From: Clarireedia homoeocarpa
Lineage: Eukaryota; Ascomycota; Leotiomycetes; Helotiales; Rutstroemiaceae
Direction of reading: 5' to 3'
DNA length: 64,000 nucleotides
NCBI GenBank assembly: GCA_001465935.1
Contig: LNKV01000017.1
Span: 383,499-447,498, forward strand
The notes under the pieces are model-generated. The model was not told where the DNA came from. It worked only from the letters and a program-made list of their open reading frames with translations, and searched no databases. The position numbers and the translations under genes were made by a program. Below are positions 22,473-35,538 of this stretch, one piece after another. Each line of letters opens with the position of its first letter. Positions within the stretch are counted from its first letter, which is position 1.

Positions 22473-23008
22473 CAGTAAGTGTCCGGATGGCTTACGCTGC
22501 ACCATTGTAGGGCCTTTGATCTCAAGGTTTTGCCGGACTGTTTGGGTCGCAATGATCAACAAAAAGTCATGGAAGTTGGTCATGCTAACTTTCCCCGTCC
22601 ATGAAGTGTGAAGTGGCAAGAGCTTTGGTAACCCGAATTCGGACTTTGGCTGAGCAACGGTAAATGAGTAACGTTTCTCGCCAACTTCTATCGAGGGATC
22701 ATCGCTACAACTTGGTCTTTTCCATGAATCATGTCTATCTGGCAACTTGAAGGAGAAATTTTCTGAAAGTTTCCTTCGGATTAATATATCTCCAGGCCGG
22801 CGCAACATCAACTACCGAGCCAATCATAGACCTCACAATTCTTAGCTTCTAAAATTCCAGAGCAGTCAACTTCATTGAGCTTCCCCCGGCTTTGTAGCAA
22901 AGACATCATTAGCCTCATCAGCCCTTGACACTTTCTCCATCGAGTCCATACAGTAGTACATTTACATATCGAAACCTCTAGCTGCACTCGCATAGATCAA
23001 TTGCCAAA

Positions 23009-23891
23009 ATGGAAGGGTTAGTAATCTGCAATTAACTGAAAATACTTCATCCATGCCCCAAACTTTGCTAACATATTCTGCAAAAAACCAGACTCACAGC
23101 TTCAGAGCAAAGAGAGTTCCAAAGTCGCATGGAAAGAAAGCAGATGAAGGAATTCATGGGAGTGAGTTGGACCTTTCAATCTATGTCCCACTGCATCAAC
23201 CCGTTTTATGCGTAATTTCCCCCGCTCTTGAATCGGCAAATGGCTTTGCCCCTCTCCTAGCTACAACATCAGTACGGATACTGTCTATGAGGCCCAAGAC
23301 TTGGCTTTAGATACTTCAGTACATTTCGAATATCACAGCAGGGGAGCTTGAGATGAGGTCTTTTTCTGCGGGCGGTTCTGTCCATGAGCGTCTTCCGGAT
23401 AGCTTTAACTTGGGCATCTTTAATGCCTCACAGGCTTAACCTGCAGTTGCGACTGTAGTGACTGCTTCCGGGTGTCAAAACCGTTATTCGATTCAATGTC
23501 TCTGACCTGGCTGTCTGGTCCATGACCCAATCTCCATACTCTATCTACATCCGATACCCCGCTCAAAGCATCGCTAAGCAACCTTTTGCCATCAAAAACC
23601 CTCAACCACTCCACCCATTCCAACGCCTACCTTGTCTCCAATCGCCTTAACCACCACCCCTTCACACACCTTTGCTAACCACCACTCCCTCTTCAGATGT
23701 TCTCCAACCTAGTAACCCACTGCTTCGACTCCTGCGTCGACGACTTCACCACCAAATCCCTTGTCGCCCGCGAAACCGGCTGTGTTACACGATGTGTACA
23801 GAAATTCATGGCGGGCAGTGAAAGAATTGGACAGAGATTCCAAGAACAGCAGGCACAGATGATGAACCAGCCTCCACCTGGGTCGCGGTAG
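23009..23891 (+). CDS. tim9: Mitochondrial intermembrane-space chaperone Tim9
   Basis: Three exons, 23009-23016, 23092-23161 and 23697-23891, encode 90 aa; exon 1 is only 8 nt. The joins give MEGLTASEQREFQSRMERKQ, then MKEFMGMFSNLVTHCFDSC. The twin CX3C motif of small Tims is intact: Cys35/Cys39 (CFDSC) and Cys55/Cys59 (CVTRC). These form the two disulfides of the Tim9-Tim10 hexamer that guides hydrophobic carriers to the TIM22 complex. Length equals the family norm. Intron 1 has TGCTAACA and CCAG; intron 2 is 535 nt, with TGCTAACC and TTCAG at its end. Without the tiny first exons the gene would look like an orphan 64-codon frame. Confidence 0.95.
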
Positions 23892-24582
23892 TCTTGCTTT
23901 CGCTAGCCTACGTGATGGCGATGAAGAATGGGACGGTAAAATATAGGTGAGATGTCGAAATGGAGAGAACGACTTTTGTATGATAGGGCATGGGGGCATA
24001 TCTGGGTAGGATCAGCTCCCGGATTTGAATGTATGAGGGACGAATGTTTGTCTCGGATGAAAGGAAATACACATTACATCGATGAAGGAAAGGAGGAGGT
24101 GATGCATATTCTTCTATGAGAAGATTCGCCTGGTCTATTATGATGTAGTAGCATAGCATTGCTCGAATGAATGAATTCTACTCTGTTAAAAGATAAGATC
24201 ATTTTCCTCACCACTGACGGACTACCCTACAATGGCTTTCTAAGGTTTAATAGGATTACCCAACATATCAACTCAAACAATCCTTTCCTTCACTGCTTCG
24301 ATACTATATATATGGAAAATGTCAAATCGTGTTCCATCCTATTCCTATTCTTTCTCAATCATACACCCAAGACAGATTAATTTCCCCGTCCCCTAACAAC
24401 CATTGGATTGGATTGATTTATCTTTTCTTTTGTAGACAAGAGAAAAAAAGAACTAAAAAATCAAATTATAAAACAACGCCCATCCATCCATTCATCCATC
24501 CATCCATTCATGCCCCTGTCCATCCCTCTCTCCGTGCATTCTCTCCCAACAATCTACACACCACGCACTACAAGGACAAACC
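23892..24582. other. Convergent 3' flanks of tim9 and nup192
   Basis: About 0.7 kb with ATCCATTC-type repeats near 24480-24515. No gene seen. Confidence 0.6.
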
Positions 24583-27500
24583 TCACGGATCTCCACCACT
24601 AACTACATCCCTCACGCCTATCATCTCTAGCAAACACTTCTCTTCCAAACGATCCAAACACCCCAACCCCGCAGCTGCTCCATCCGTCTTCGCATCCAGC
24701 TTCCTCCCCTTCCACTCCACATCTCTCTCACCCATTGGCACGATGCGTTCCCTTAGCACGACTCTGCTGCCGAGCCAAAACTCCACATTCTCCCCCACCG
24801 CGCCCAAATCCCACGCCACGTCCGGCACGACCTGGATACCCTGCAGCTGCTCTCGGAACCCGTTGAGGATATACACAATCAGCGCGAGAGAGTGGACTTC
24901 CGAGCAGACGCCAAGCGAAATATATTTCATCTGCCCGGGCAGCGTAGTGCGCGAGTGTTCGGGTGCGTCGAACGCGGCCGCAGACTGCGCGAGGAGATGC
25001 GGGAACTGATTGAGGAAGAGGGCGACTTCAGTTGCGATGGAAGCGCCAACAGAATGCAGGAGATTTAGAAGGAGGGGCAGGATACCACGGACCCAGATAT
25101 TATAGCAGCGTTGAACACCAGCGCTGTCGGCGAACGGCGAGACGTTGTTGCGCCGGAGATAGGTGGTAATGGCGGCGGAGCTGAGATGGCCGAGGACGCC
25201 GTCGATGGCGAGCTGTTCGGCCATGGCGGGCATGCTGGACAGTTCGAGAAGGAAGATGATGGCGAGTTCGCCGAAGATGGGGTCCCCGTTGATGGCGATG
25301 CGGTCGGCCCATGAGAAGAGCGTGGTAGCGATGCGCGGGGTGCCGCAGTTGGCCATCATGGTGACGATTTGCGGGTGGCAGAATTCGATGCCGGGCACGC
25401 GTAGACAGGCTTGCAGGATGCCGGTTATAAGGGCGATGTCTTCGGGAGATGATTGTTCGTGGTTGTCGTGGACCACGACGGCGAGGTCGCGGAAACCTTG
25501 AGCGACGACGCGTTCGAGAATGTCGACGACAAGACGCACGGTTGTGGTTGATTCTTCCATTCGTTTGGATGGCTTCTGGCCGGCTTGTTCGAAAGTGTTA
25601 TGATCGCTATGTACACGCAGGCCCAGGAAGAGAAGTTTTAGGAGAATCCTGTAATATGATGCATCACCAGATGCAAGCGCAATCTCGAAGCTGCTTCCCA
25701 GACTATGGATAGTCTCCCATACCTCTTTCAACAACTGCTTCATCTTGGGAATTTTAGGGTTTACTTCCATTAATCGCTGACACACTACAAGCGCAAAGTC
25801 AGCTCGCACTTGTAGTAATTGTGTGAAGATTTCTTCTGATCGCTGACTGCTAGTGTTTGAATGAAGACACCTAAGAGCGGCTGTGACCAAGGTCTCTTGA
25901 TGTGTAGCATCTTTGGCGATATTAGCACTGAGCTCCACAGCGAGGAGTTTCCAGCCGTGCAATAGAGCCTATAATAAGTTAGTCGTGACTTAGGAACGAT
26001 ATTTGGGTTCACTCACAACTTGGGCGTCAACTAAAGACATGTTGACGTTGGCACTCGCAAGCTCGACCTTGTAGCCATTGTTCCGGCGTCCCATCCATGC
26101 TTCGTCAGCATGAAGCATTCTATCAAGTAGTTCCAAATCGTAGAAGTAATTGTCTCCAAATTGGCGATCCACCAGATTCGTTCTCCTGAAACTTTGAAGA
26201 GTGCAAGCAGCATATCTAGCATCAAAGTTTTGCTTGAGATTACCATGCAGTGATGCATTGTAGCTGGGTGCTGTTGCAGCTGAGTTCACATAGTAAGCCA
26301 ACTTTGGCATGATTTCTTTTACAATGGACGGCTTTCCCGTTTGCCTAGAGTGAAAGACGTGCATAGCTAGAATTTCAGCAACGTATGCCGCTATTCGTGC
26401 GCGATAGCAAGCTTTAATTGCTGGAGTCCTGCTGGAAGTAGTCTGGGTTGGGCCCAAGCTTTCGATGTAGCGAGTTAAATAAGTGATGAAGCTAGTATTG
26501 CTTTCCAGATTATGCATGGTCCAGGGCCAGAAGTTTTGAGCAAGGGCAACGAACTCTAACATCACCAAAGCGTCTGTATCTGGAATATCTCCAATATGTG
26601 ATAGGTTATCGATGGCCGTATTCAGTAAAGGCTTCGGTGATGATACGTTCCTAGCCTCAGCGGGCTTCTTGTTTTTTAACGCGTCTCTTGGCGTTTTGCC
26701 GGTCAAAACATAATTTGCGAACCATTGTTGTCGACTACTCATCACCATGGAAAGGAAATGCCATATGGATCCAATGTTCTCACTCCTCGATAAGGGTTTA
26801 TCCAAATGAGACATAGCATGAAGGAAATTTTTGGAAGTTTTTGCACCAAGATAACCGAGTAGTGAAGGAGGTTCGGAAACACTGCCGGAAGCGCTTATTA
26901 TCAGCGCCTCAAATAGTTTGATGACGGGGTTGCGATAGGAATCATTCACGGCATATAAACGTGCTATGAGAGGGGCAGCTGAGAACAATTGAGCCTCGAG
27001 GTGTGAAGTCTTCTCCAGCATTACGCCTACTCGGAGCAGCCGTTTGGAGAATTCTAGTGCCGCTTTGACATCGTCCGCGACTAATCGCAGTCGATTGAGG
27101 TAAACGGTAGAGGCAGGTGTATTGAAGCCATCGTATAATGACCGAAGGATTGGTTTGAACCTTAGAGGTCCTGAGGATTTGGATAAGAAGCTTTCAACGA
27201 TGTAGGTAGCGGCTTGGGTCAGAGCGCCGTTAACTTGTACGGCAGGTTTGGTGGTTGGATTTGTATCATCTCCAGAATCTGGATCTTGCTCTGCTTTTAC
27301 TTTTTCCAAAGGAGACTTCGGATCAGGATCTTGTACACCCTGAATTCCGAAGGCAAAGACAAGCATTCTATCGAATGACGACATGATGCTCTTCGTTAAT
27401 TGAAGGCGGTCATCTTGGTCGACGAATTTCCAGGTAGTTGAGCTTTCCAACACTTCTGTGAGATAGCGAGTAAATGATAGCAATACTTTAGATAGGACTT

Positions 27501-30343
27501 GATCAGGAACGCGAACATTGTGTTCCTCCGTGTCACTGAATCGACGACGGACTGTGTTGGTTTTTCGTTTCCTTGCAATGGCGTTGACCGCGAAATCGTT
27601 GACAAGTGCTTCAAAGAGTCGAGTACATGCAATGAGGAATGGGTATTTTCCCAATATTACCTCAACATTTCCAACTATGGTCGATAGCTTCCCTGCTCCA
27701 CGATCAAAGCCTAGAAGCCCGCTACGACCTATAAGAGGCCATACTCGTCCGGGAGAGAATTGTAGAAGGGCATGTAGATATTGTATGCAACTAATTAGAA
27801 TATCCAAAGACGCGTCGGAGGTAGTCTCGTTCGACTGCCGTTGCAGTTCCTGTTCAAAAATCTCCGATATCACAAGAGTAATGTCCCTATTCCTGCCTAA
27901 TGCCGAACTAGCACTGTCAAAGAATCTGTTCGCAGCAGCTTGAACATCCGCAGCAGCGAGGCCCGAGTTTGCTATGCTATGAAGAATGACTGCGAACGTT
28001 CCAATGATCTCTGCTACAGCTTCCGAATCGGCTTCGGAGCCGGTTGTCGCATCAAGAACATCACCAGTGACCAAAAAAGTTTCCAGCAACTTCCCAAGGT
28101 ATTTGGCACCATTATAGTGGTGGAAAAAGTAAACCACCTTCGGTTCATTCTCAACTACCATACGACCCGTGGCCCCAGCGCGAATCGTTAGATCCCCGCT
28201 CGCTGCAGCTAAAACCATCTCTTGTCCTCCAGTGAGAAGCTTTGCATTAGCACCACGCCATCGCGGCTCAAATAATGGAAGGTCGCGCGTTAGTCGAATC
28301 GTATTGCTGTTGTCTTCTTCCTGAGTCGTCACATAATGCTCATACTGGAACGGCAGCGGGTATGTGAAGGTACGAAATGCCTCCAATAAATCGAGAATGG
28401 ATTTCAACTCTCCATCGTCTACCACGCATAAAGTTGCCAAAGCATGACTAAGTTTCAAAAAGGGGGTCGACTCGAAAGGATATCGATATTTGGCGTTCTG
28501 CCAGAAAGTCTGAAATAACAAAGGGTCAGAAAGAAGGAGTTTGACAGGATCAGTATTTTCACGAGCTCCTCGTGCGTCTACCAGGTCCCAATATTCTTGT
28601 CCGGCGTTGGCAGCAGACAGTACAACCTCAAATGTTTCGGTCCGGTATCCAATATCTGGGGCACTTGCGCGCATAAGTTCTAATATTGACATTCTCAGGC
28701 GTAAGCCGAGTTCAGGCATGAAGCAGGCTGTAGGAGTATCTCCAAGCTTTTGACAGATATTTGCGAGGGTCTCAAACACACGACTGTGATTAACGGCCGT
28801 CAAGGCAAGAAAGTCGATAGGATCTTCCTCCGTGCTATCCATGATGTGTTCTAACAGTCCTTCATAAGCATCAGGTGCTAAAATAAGCGCTCCTGCACCG
28901 GGAGCTCCTGCACTGCCATGTTCGTTGTCATCATCAAAACCATCGTTCCGCCTGTTCTGGGCTTCTCTCCTATTGTTCACACGCGAACGAATTTGCTTCA
29001 ATATCACACTCCAGGCCAAAAGTGCTGGACCGGCAGTGGTATACGCAGAAGCTGCTGCTGCCATAAGTATCTCGTGAAGCTTTCGAATTGCGTCCTCGTT
29101 GAGTAACCAGGGTGTTTCGGGCGTTTTCCCAAGACCAGCAGGGGTCATTTCTAAAGTTTCACTAAGAGACACCACACAGTTGTCCGTAGTCAATATAGCG
29201 GATGAGATTATGATGCTAAGTGTTTGCAATGGCATGACAAAAACTTGAAGCGCAGGATCGGGCTAAGGGTGCTCATCAGTACAGGGCCTTCGATAATAGA
29301 TGCCAAAAGCTTACCATTTCTAAGTCATTCAGGAACCCAAAATCGCTGAGCAACCGAAACCACTCCAGAAGTGGACCTGTTTGGCATACGTCAGGAGCAT
29401 CAAAGGACCATATGTGGTTGAATATAATCTCCAGCATATGCGTCGCTTCTAAAATTTGGTTGTTTCCCCATTCATGCTCAAGTGCTTCACGCCCCCCATC
29501 CGCTTTGAACCATCCACTTCCACCTCCTTGGAATAGCTTCTCGAATTTCGTCCGAATGGCTCCGATGTACTGTACTAGGCGGGTCTCGGCCTTATCTAAG
29601 CCATTCCACCTCTTGACCAGATCGAATGGCAGAAGCTCGTACCAAGTTGGGTTCTCCTTGTCATTTTCAAGTTTGCTTCGTTGGTATATAAACGCGACAC
29701 ATTTGTAAAAGTATCGTCGGTCTCTTAGATAGAGACTCAACATTCGCTCCCGCCGGATGCCCTGACTTTCGGAATCTGATGGCGCAGATTCTGCCTGTGC
29801 ACCAGTCCCCGTAAGTGCGACGTTTGTAGACTTCGTATTCCCAACAGCATCATTTAGACTGATAATCTCCTCTTCTGAGAATGGGCCCAAGAGTTGCGCA
29901 TATGCTCGAGACTGGTATTCCTCTATTACTACTCTCAAAGCCGAGACCTCGTCAACGTCAGCTTCTTTGCTCAACCATAAAGCATCCTCCTTGGCTATCT
30001 GTATCTCGGCAGAAGAATTATCGGCATTAATCGGTCTGAACTTCTGCTCGAAGGGATCTTTCGTATCGGCGGTGGGCTTTGGGAACGCATCGCAAGGATG
30101 CGATAATAAATCTAGAACTTTTGGATCGCTGAAAAACTTCTCGATGTTGGATTGAATTCCATTTTCGCAAGCGTCTGCGAGTGCGAAAAAGGCAGTTTCC
30201 CAAGAGCTGTACACGATTTAGTAAACAGAAGACTACTTGATCCTTCATCAAGCTTCGGACTGAAAGACTTACATCAGTATTTCTTCTCCCTTGAGGCATT
30301 TGCCTACATCTGGAAAGTAGCTGGCTTCTGGAATTGGTACCAT
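24583..30343 (-). CDS. nup192: Inner-ring nucleoporin Nup192 (Nup205 family)
   Basis: Four exons, 30343-30273, 30206-29315, 29262-26017 and 25968-24583, encode 1,864 aa, with all phases matching. The first exon supplies VPIPEASYFPDVGKCLKGEE, joined to SWETAFFALADACENGIQ, a hallmark N-terminus of fungal Nup192. Exon 3 starts PDPALQVFVMPLQTLSIII. The protein is an all-helical solenoid of the inner ring that binds Nic96 and Nup53/59 and supports pore assembly and transport; no enzyme motifs are expected. The length is a little above the 1,680-1,760 aa known for yeast and Chaetomium. Introns are 48-66 nt. The C-terminal 150 residues are the least typical. It shares a 382-bp promoter region with trpC. 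Confidence 0.93.
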
Positions 30344-30725
30344 CTCTACCCAAGCTCAATGAGCAAAGATGTTTGGTAGCGCGTATATCGAAGCATGAGA
30401 AACCCACAGATCCTAGCAATTGCTTCACGGCAGCTGTACAAGCAAGTAAATTCAAATTTTGGTTGACGCGCCTTGCCGCGACCGATCTTCTTGCACTAAA
30501 ACTTGAGGTGAAGCTTTTTTGCAGGGATCGTTCGAAGGTGCATTGAGCCACATCGGATTTGTTCGTCCACCCCTCCGTGTTTCGTCCAAACTTTGACTCA
30601 CGAACCGCCACGAAGTCACAAAGAATAGCTTGGTGTATATTCGACATCAACTGCACATCATTTGTGCGTCCAACTGATTACCTCTTTTCCGCGCGGTACA
30701 AAGAGAATACAAGCCCTTAGAGACT
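30344..30725. promoter_or_regulatory. Shared divergent promoter of nup192 and trpC
   Basis: A 382-bp region between the two start codons. It contains TGACTCA at 30594-30600, the perfect core for Gcn4/CPC-1, the cross-pathway regulator of amino acid synthesis genes. It lies 126 bp upstream of the trpC ATG, in keeping with trpC being a known target class. The site is nearly palindromic, so it could also act on nup192. Confidence 0.7.
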
Positions 30726-33068
30726 ATGCCTGCTACAGCTCTGATTGACTACTCCCCGCGGCAGCCCGAGCCAGCTCCCCCGCTATCGAATGCCTCGAAC
30801 GTTATCTTAATCGACAATTTTGATTCATTCTCTTGGAATATCTACCAATACCTAGTCCTTGAGGGTGCAAGCGTAACAGTCTACCGAAACAATGAAATAA
30901 CTGTTGAAGAGCTTGCTGCGCTCAAGCCTACTCAGTTGGTGATCAGCCCGGGCCCAGGTCATCCAAAAACCGATTCCGGGATCAGCAGAGATGCAATCAA
31001 ACATTTCGCCGGCAAGATTCCCATTTTCGGAGTTTGTATGGGACAGTAAGTTATCTATGGGAAGGTACGAAGCGAAAGAATTAACCTGCTGGTTAGACAA
31101 TGTATACTAGATCTGTATGGCGGAGAAGTCGTATTTGCTGGCGAGATCCTACACGGTAAAACATCTCCCCTACGACATGACTCCAAGGGAGTCTACGCAA
31201 ATCTACCACAGGATCTCCCCGTCACTCGATATCACTCCCTCGCTGGAACACATCCTACTTTACCTGAATGTCTAGAAGTGTCGTCTTGGATCGAAGCAGG
31301 CATTGATGGCGGCAAAGGCGTGATTATGGGAGTTCGACACAAAGAATATGTAGTGGAAGGTGTTCAATATCATCCAGAGAGTATCTTAACAGCCGAAGGC
31401 AGAGTTATGCTGAGGAATTTCTTGAAAATGCAAGGGGGAACTTGGGCGGAAAATGAGCGGTTGCAGAAGGAGACCCAAAGCCGAGAAACCAGACCTAAGC
31501 CCGCTGCTAATGGCGATAAGAAGGAAAACATTCTCGAGAAAATATTCGCACACCGAAAAGCTGCGGTAGCGGCGCAGAAGGAGATACCGTCGCAAAGACC
31601 GTCTGACCTACAAGCGGCTTACGACATGGATATAGCACCTCCACTTGTTCCGTTCGTAGAACGTTTACGGAAATCGCCTTACCCTCTCTCTCTAATGGCC
31701 GAAATCAAACGGGCGTCTCCATCAAAAGGTATCATCTCTTTATCTGCATGTGCTCCGGCACAGGCTAGGACATATGCGTTATCTGGCGCAAGTGTGATAT
31801 CAGTCTTAACCGAGCCAGAATGGTTTAAAGGAAGCATTGATGATCTACGAGCCGTACGCCAAGCTCTTGAAGGTATGCCTAATAGGCCTGCCTTGTTACG
31901 CAAAGAATTTATCTTTGATGAGTATCAGATATTGGAGGCGAGACTGGCTGGTGCTGACACGGTTTTACTCATCGTCAAAATGCTAGACGATGCAACTCTT
32001 ACCAGATTATATCACTACTCGATATCTCTAGGAATGGAACCTCTAGTAGAGGTCAACACAGCAGATGAAATGTCTATAGCTGTCAAGCTTGGCGCCAAAG
32101 TCATTGGCGTAAATAATCGAAATCTAACAAGTTTTGAGGTGGATCTTGAGACTACCAGTCGTCTTCTGGATCAAGTACCTAAGGAAACCATTGTTTGTGC
32201 TTTGAGTGGCATCGCTGGTCCAAAGGATGTCGAGGCGTACCAAAAGAATGGTGTGGGAGCAGTACTTGTAGGCGAAGCATTGATGCGTGCTAGAGATACA
32301 GCGGCGTTTATACGCCAACTGTTAGGAGGCACAGTATCACAAACAAAATCGGCCTGCCCCAGTCTCCTCGTCAAAATATGCGGAACTCGAACGGCTGAAG
32401 CGGCCACGGAGGCAATTAAGGCTGGTGCTGATTTGATTGGGATGATTCTTGTACCTGGTAGAGGTCGTCACGTTCCCTATAAAGACGCGATTGCTATATC
32501 GAAAGCTGTTCATTCTGCACAGCAAACTACTGGAACAGTCGTCACTGATCGTATCAGTAATCAAGCAACAGATTTCTTCGCGAGCGCAGCGTCGAACATC
32601 TCCAGCCATAGGCCACTTCTGGTCGGTGTCTTCCAAAACCAACCACTTGAGGAGGTTCTAGAACTACAGAAAGCGTACGACTTGGACATTGTGCAACTAC
32701 ATGGGAATGAGCCTCTAGAATGGGCCAACACAATACCAGTTCCTGTCATTCGCAGTTTCAAACCTGGTCAGCCCGGGCTTGCAAAGAGAGGGTATCATAC
32801 TGTACCCCTCCTAGATTCAGCCTCTGGAGGCTCTGGACAGAAGTTAGATATGTCGGAAGTGCAAGCTACCTTGGCTAAGGATAGTGGACTTAGAGTTCTT
32901 CTCGCTGGGGGATTGAACTCCGAGAATGTTGTTGATGCTGTTCGAGCTGCAGGTGATTTAAGCGATAGAATCATCGGCGTTGATGTGAGTAGTGGAGTGG
33001 AAGAGAATGGTGCTCAGAGTATATCGAAAATTCAGGCATTCATAAAAGAGGCTAAAAGTGTTAGGTAG
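30726..33068 (+). CDS. trpC: Trifunctional tryptophan enzyme TrpC (GATase / IGPS / PRAI)
   Basis: Two exons, 30726-31045 and 31097-33068, encode 763 aa; the 51-nt intron falls within the GATase active-site motif. Three domains are fused in the usual filamentous-fungal order. The glutamine amidotransferase subunit of anthranilate synthase (about 25-220) has Cys104 in FGVCMGQ and His199/Glu201 in VQYHPES. Indole-3-glycerol-phosphate synthase (about 255-520) has LMAEIKRASPSKG with Lys311. Phosphoribosylanthranilate isomerase (about 530-763) starts with LVKICGTRT, Cys535. Together they cover glutamine hydrolysis for step 1 and steps 3 and 4 of tryptophan synthesis; TrpE is encoded elsewhere. All catalytic motifs look intact. 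A CPC-1-type site upstream suggests amino-acid-starvation control. Confidence 0.97.
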
Positions 33069-34204
33069 AGGTGTTAGATAGCTAGTGCTTCATGAATAGC
33101 TAACGATTGCCAAATACTCCATGAACGAATCATGCATGGGTAGAACTCATGAAGAACAAGGAATTCGGAAAACCGCACGCTCTTGGAAACTCTTGCTTAC
33201 TTTCATCTTCGTCTGCCCAGTATCCTGATCTTCATTGACTCTTTTCTAAAATCCGAGGCGAATATCGCCTCTCCCCCTTTGTCACACACTCTTTGGCAAA
33301 ACCTCTTCAACACTGGAAGGGTTCTCTGATAACGAGTACTGTGCAAGGCAAGATTCCTTCGTACTCTTCCCAATACTATATTTTTTCCCCTAAAAGTATC
33401 TCACTCTCTACCTTTCCATATGCACCTTGTCGTCTTATATATCGTTAGGAATTCCGAGTTCGGCGGTGCGAGCGAAGCCTAGTGCCCAAAACTGATTGTT
33501 TTGTTCTCGTCGCAACTCCCCAACTTCAACCATACAAGATCAAATGTATTCTATTGGTTCCAATCATCTCCTCGACCTTTGCAGCGTCGTTTACATTTTT
33601 ATCGCTGGCACATCGCTGATCACTGCTCTCTCAATCTTCCTCTGTAGAGCATCGCAATACACTTTCTGGGCATATTCACTGATAACATCTCCGCAATTGC
33701 TATACTAGACACAATCTACTGGGAAATTGGAACCTGATTAGATTGATATATATTTTAAGGTGATTCGTGAACCACTCCATCGCCTGCTCAATTTGGGGCA
33801 TTACCAGAAATTTTCCTGTTCAAGTCACCCTCACGGTATGTCTTTCCCCACTGCATTTTGTATTTCATCCGTCGCCAGTGGCTGCATGATACAATATATA
33901 GTGTGTTAGCTGAAGCCAGAAATTGGAAATGTCATCAAGCGTGGCAATGTTCATCACTGGATTTCTCTAACGTCTCATCTCACCCGCTAGTTGCCCTCTA
34001 CTTTTGATCTCCTTAGCATTCATCTAGTATATGTCCGTGGCTTGGGACATCACTCCATGCCTATCTTCACTCACTAATCACCCTTTCCAATGATCTCTCT
34101 CCGCTGTTCGGTCCGAGCTCATCATCGTCATGTCACTTTCCTCAATTCTGTACTTATTCTAACAGTATCCAAGAGCAGTCCGGGCTTGCACAAGAGCCAC
34201 CATA
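33069..34204. other. Intergenic, no gene recognised
   Basis: About 1.1 kb. One 70-codon hydrophobic open frame (33496-33708) has no recognisable family, and I see no splice partner for it. Confidence 0.6.
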
Positions 34205-35538
34205 ATGCCAGCGATTCGCAAGTACCAAAGTTCTTCCAAGACAGAAGTTAAGCCTTATTCTGGCAAGAAAACATCTAGAAATGGCCGGTCGAAAGGATAT
34301 TCAAATGGTGCAATGAAATCTATCTTCCTAGGTTGCATAATTTCACTTGCAGGTGACTTCGTTACTGCGAGAAATTCGTCGAGTTCGACATATGAGAATA
34401 TTATCAAATGGATCCAAGGCCATGGAGGCACTTACTCTCGAGAAGTCACTCCGGAAACCACGCATCTGATTGTTACCATTGAGGAGTATAAAAAGAAGAC
34501 GGCTCAGGGTATGTACGAATCCTTCAAATTGATACTACTTACTCGGGTCACTAACAGGCTTTAATCTTAAACAGTCAAGAAAGCCATAGCTCTGGGAAAG
34601 TTATGCAAGATAGTCGAGCTCGATTGGATTGAAGATTGTCTAATCAGAGAAACAGGCAAGAAGAAAAAACTTGCCACAGAGGGCTATTCTCTTAGTCGTG
34701 TGATGAAACGCCTTCATTATACCGAGAAGCAGAAGAAGAATTATAGAAATGGCTTCGAAGACGGTGTTCGAGCTGCCCAACAATTTGTCGATAATAGTAT
34801 GTATTATTCCTAACGCTGTTTCGTTCTGACGGCATGCATTCGCCATTTGCAAACGCCACACTCAAAGACTAACATGTGGATAAAGATTTTCATCACGTCT
34901 ATACTGACCCTACTGGCTTCGAGTACAAAGTCGTTCTAAACCGAATCACTCTCAATGGCAAGCACACAAGACAGAAGTACACCATCTACCTATTCGAATC
35001 GCATGCCAAACCCTGCACATACATGTCGGCGGCAAAACTGTCCATTCCTCACCTAAAAAACAGTTATTGGAAAAATGAGTGCTATCCCAAGATGTTCGCT
35101 GAGGCGTTCCATGACTTCAAAACAATGTTCAAGCAGAAGACAGGTGTCGAATGGGATGATCGTTTCGAGCCTCTGCCGAAGGGTCATGATGAACAATACT
35201 TCCGCTTTCAGAGACCACGTTTGGGGTGGCCTGTTGGAGCACTGCCTAGTTGGAGGAAAGCGCCTTCGTGGAATAACGAGGAGAAGATGGTGGACTCTTG
35301 TGGTGAGACGCCACGTGGCAGCGAGAGCGAAAGCAGCGAGGAGGAGAAAAGCGGTGTGGTTTCGCAAGATACTCTTGAAGAGAGCGATTACGATAGTGAT
35401 AGCGAGGTGGAGGTGATCGATGCGCCTGTCACGGGTACGAAGAAGAAACGCCAGCTGCCTTCACCACCGTCTACTCCGAAAGTGCCGCGGGTTATAAAGC
35501 TTTTGGATTCGAGCACTGAGAGTGAAGGTGGGGATTGA
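34205..35538 (+). CDS. BRCT plus WGR-like domain protein
   Basis: Three exons, 34205-34508, 34575-34796 and 34886-35538, encode 392 aa with matched phases. Residues about 36-135 form a BRCT domain: the core FLGCIISLAG, a GGTYSREV strand, THLIV, and VELDWIEDCL carrying the conserved Trp. Residues about 176-290 resemble a WGR domain as in PARP proteins: FHHVYTDPTGFEYKVVLN, then FAEAFHDFKTMFKQKTGVEW, which parallels the KTGNxW end of PARP1's WGR. The WGR tripeptide itself is not present. The rest is an acidic, Ser-rich tail with a basic KKKRQLP patch, a possible nuclear signal. No PARP regulatory or catalytic domain follows. A nuclear DNA-damage or chromatin role is inferred from the domains only. 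Confidence 0.8.

Larger units (their letters stand above)
20196..23008. other. 2.8-kb divergent intergenic region, repeat-rich
   Basis: It separates the divergent RhoGAP and tim9 genes. It holds at least six simple repeats and several short open frames, of which the longest (22344-22811, minus) owes its Arg-Ser run to a hexamer repeat. No protein family was recognised. Confidence 0.55.

Noticed and set aside
22344..22811. 155-codon minus-strand frame with an Arg-Ser run resembling an SR protein
   Set aside because: The Arg-Ser run is the (CTCCTG)n hexamer read backwards; the rest has no family resemblance.
24329..25009. 226-codon plus-strand frame
   Set aside because: It lies mostly antisense to the nup192 last exon, and its composition reflects that strand.
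30027..30656. 209-codon minus-strand frame covering the trpC/nup192 promoter
   Set aside because: Overlaps nup192 exons 1 and 2 in a wrong frame; the spliced nup192 reading explains the same bases much better.
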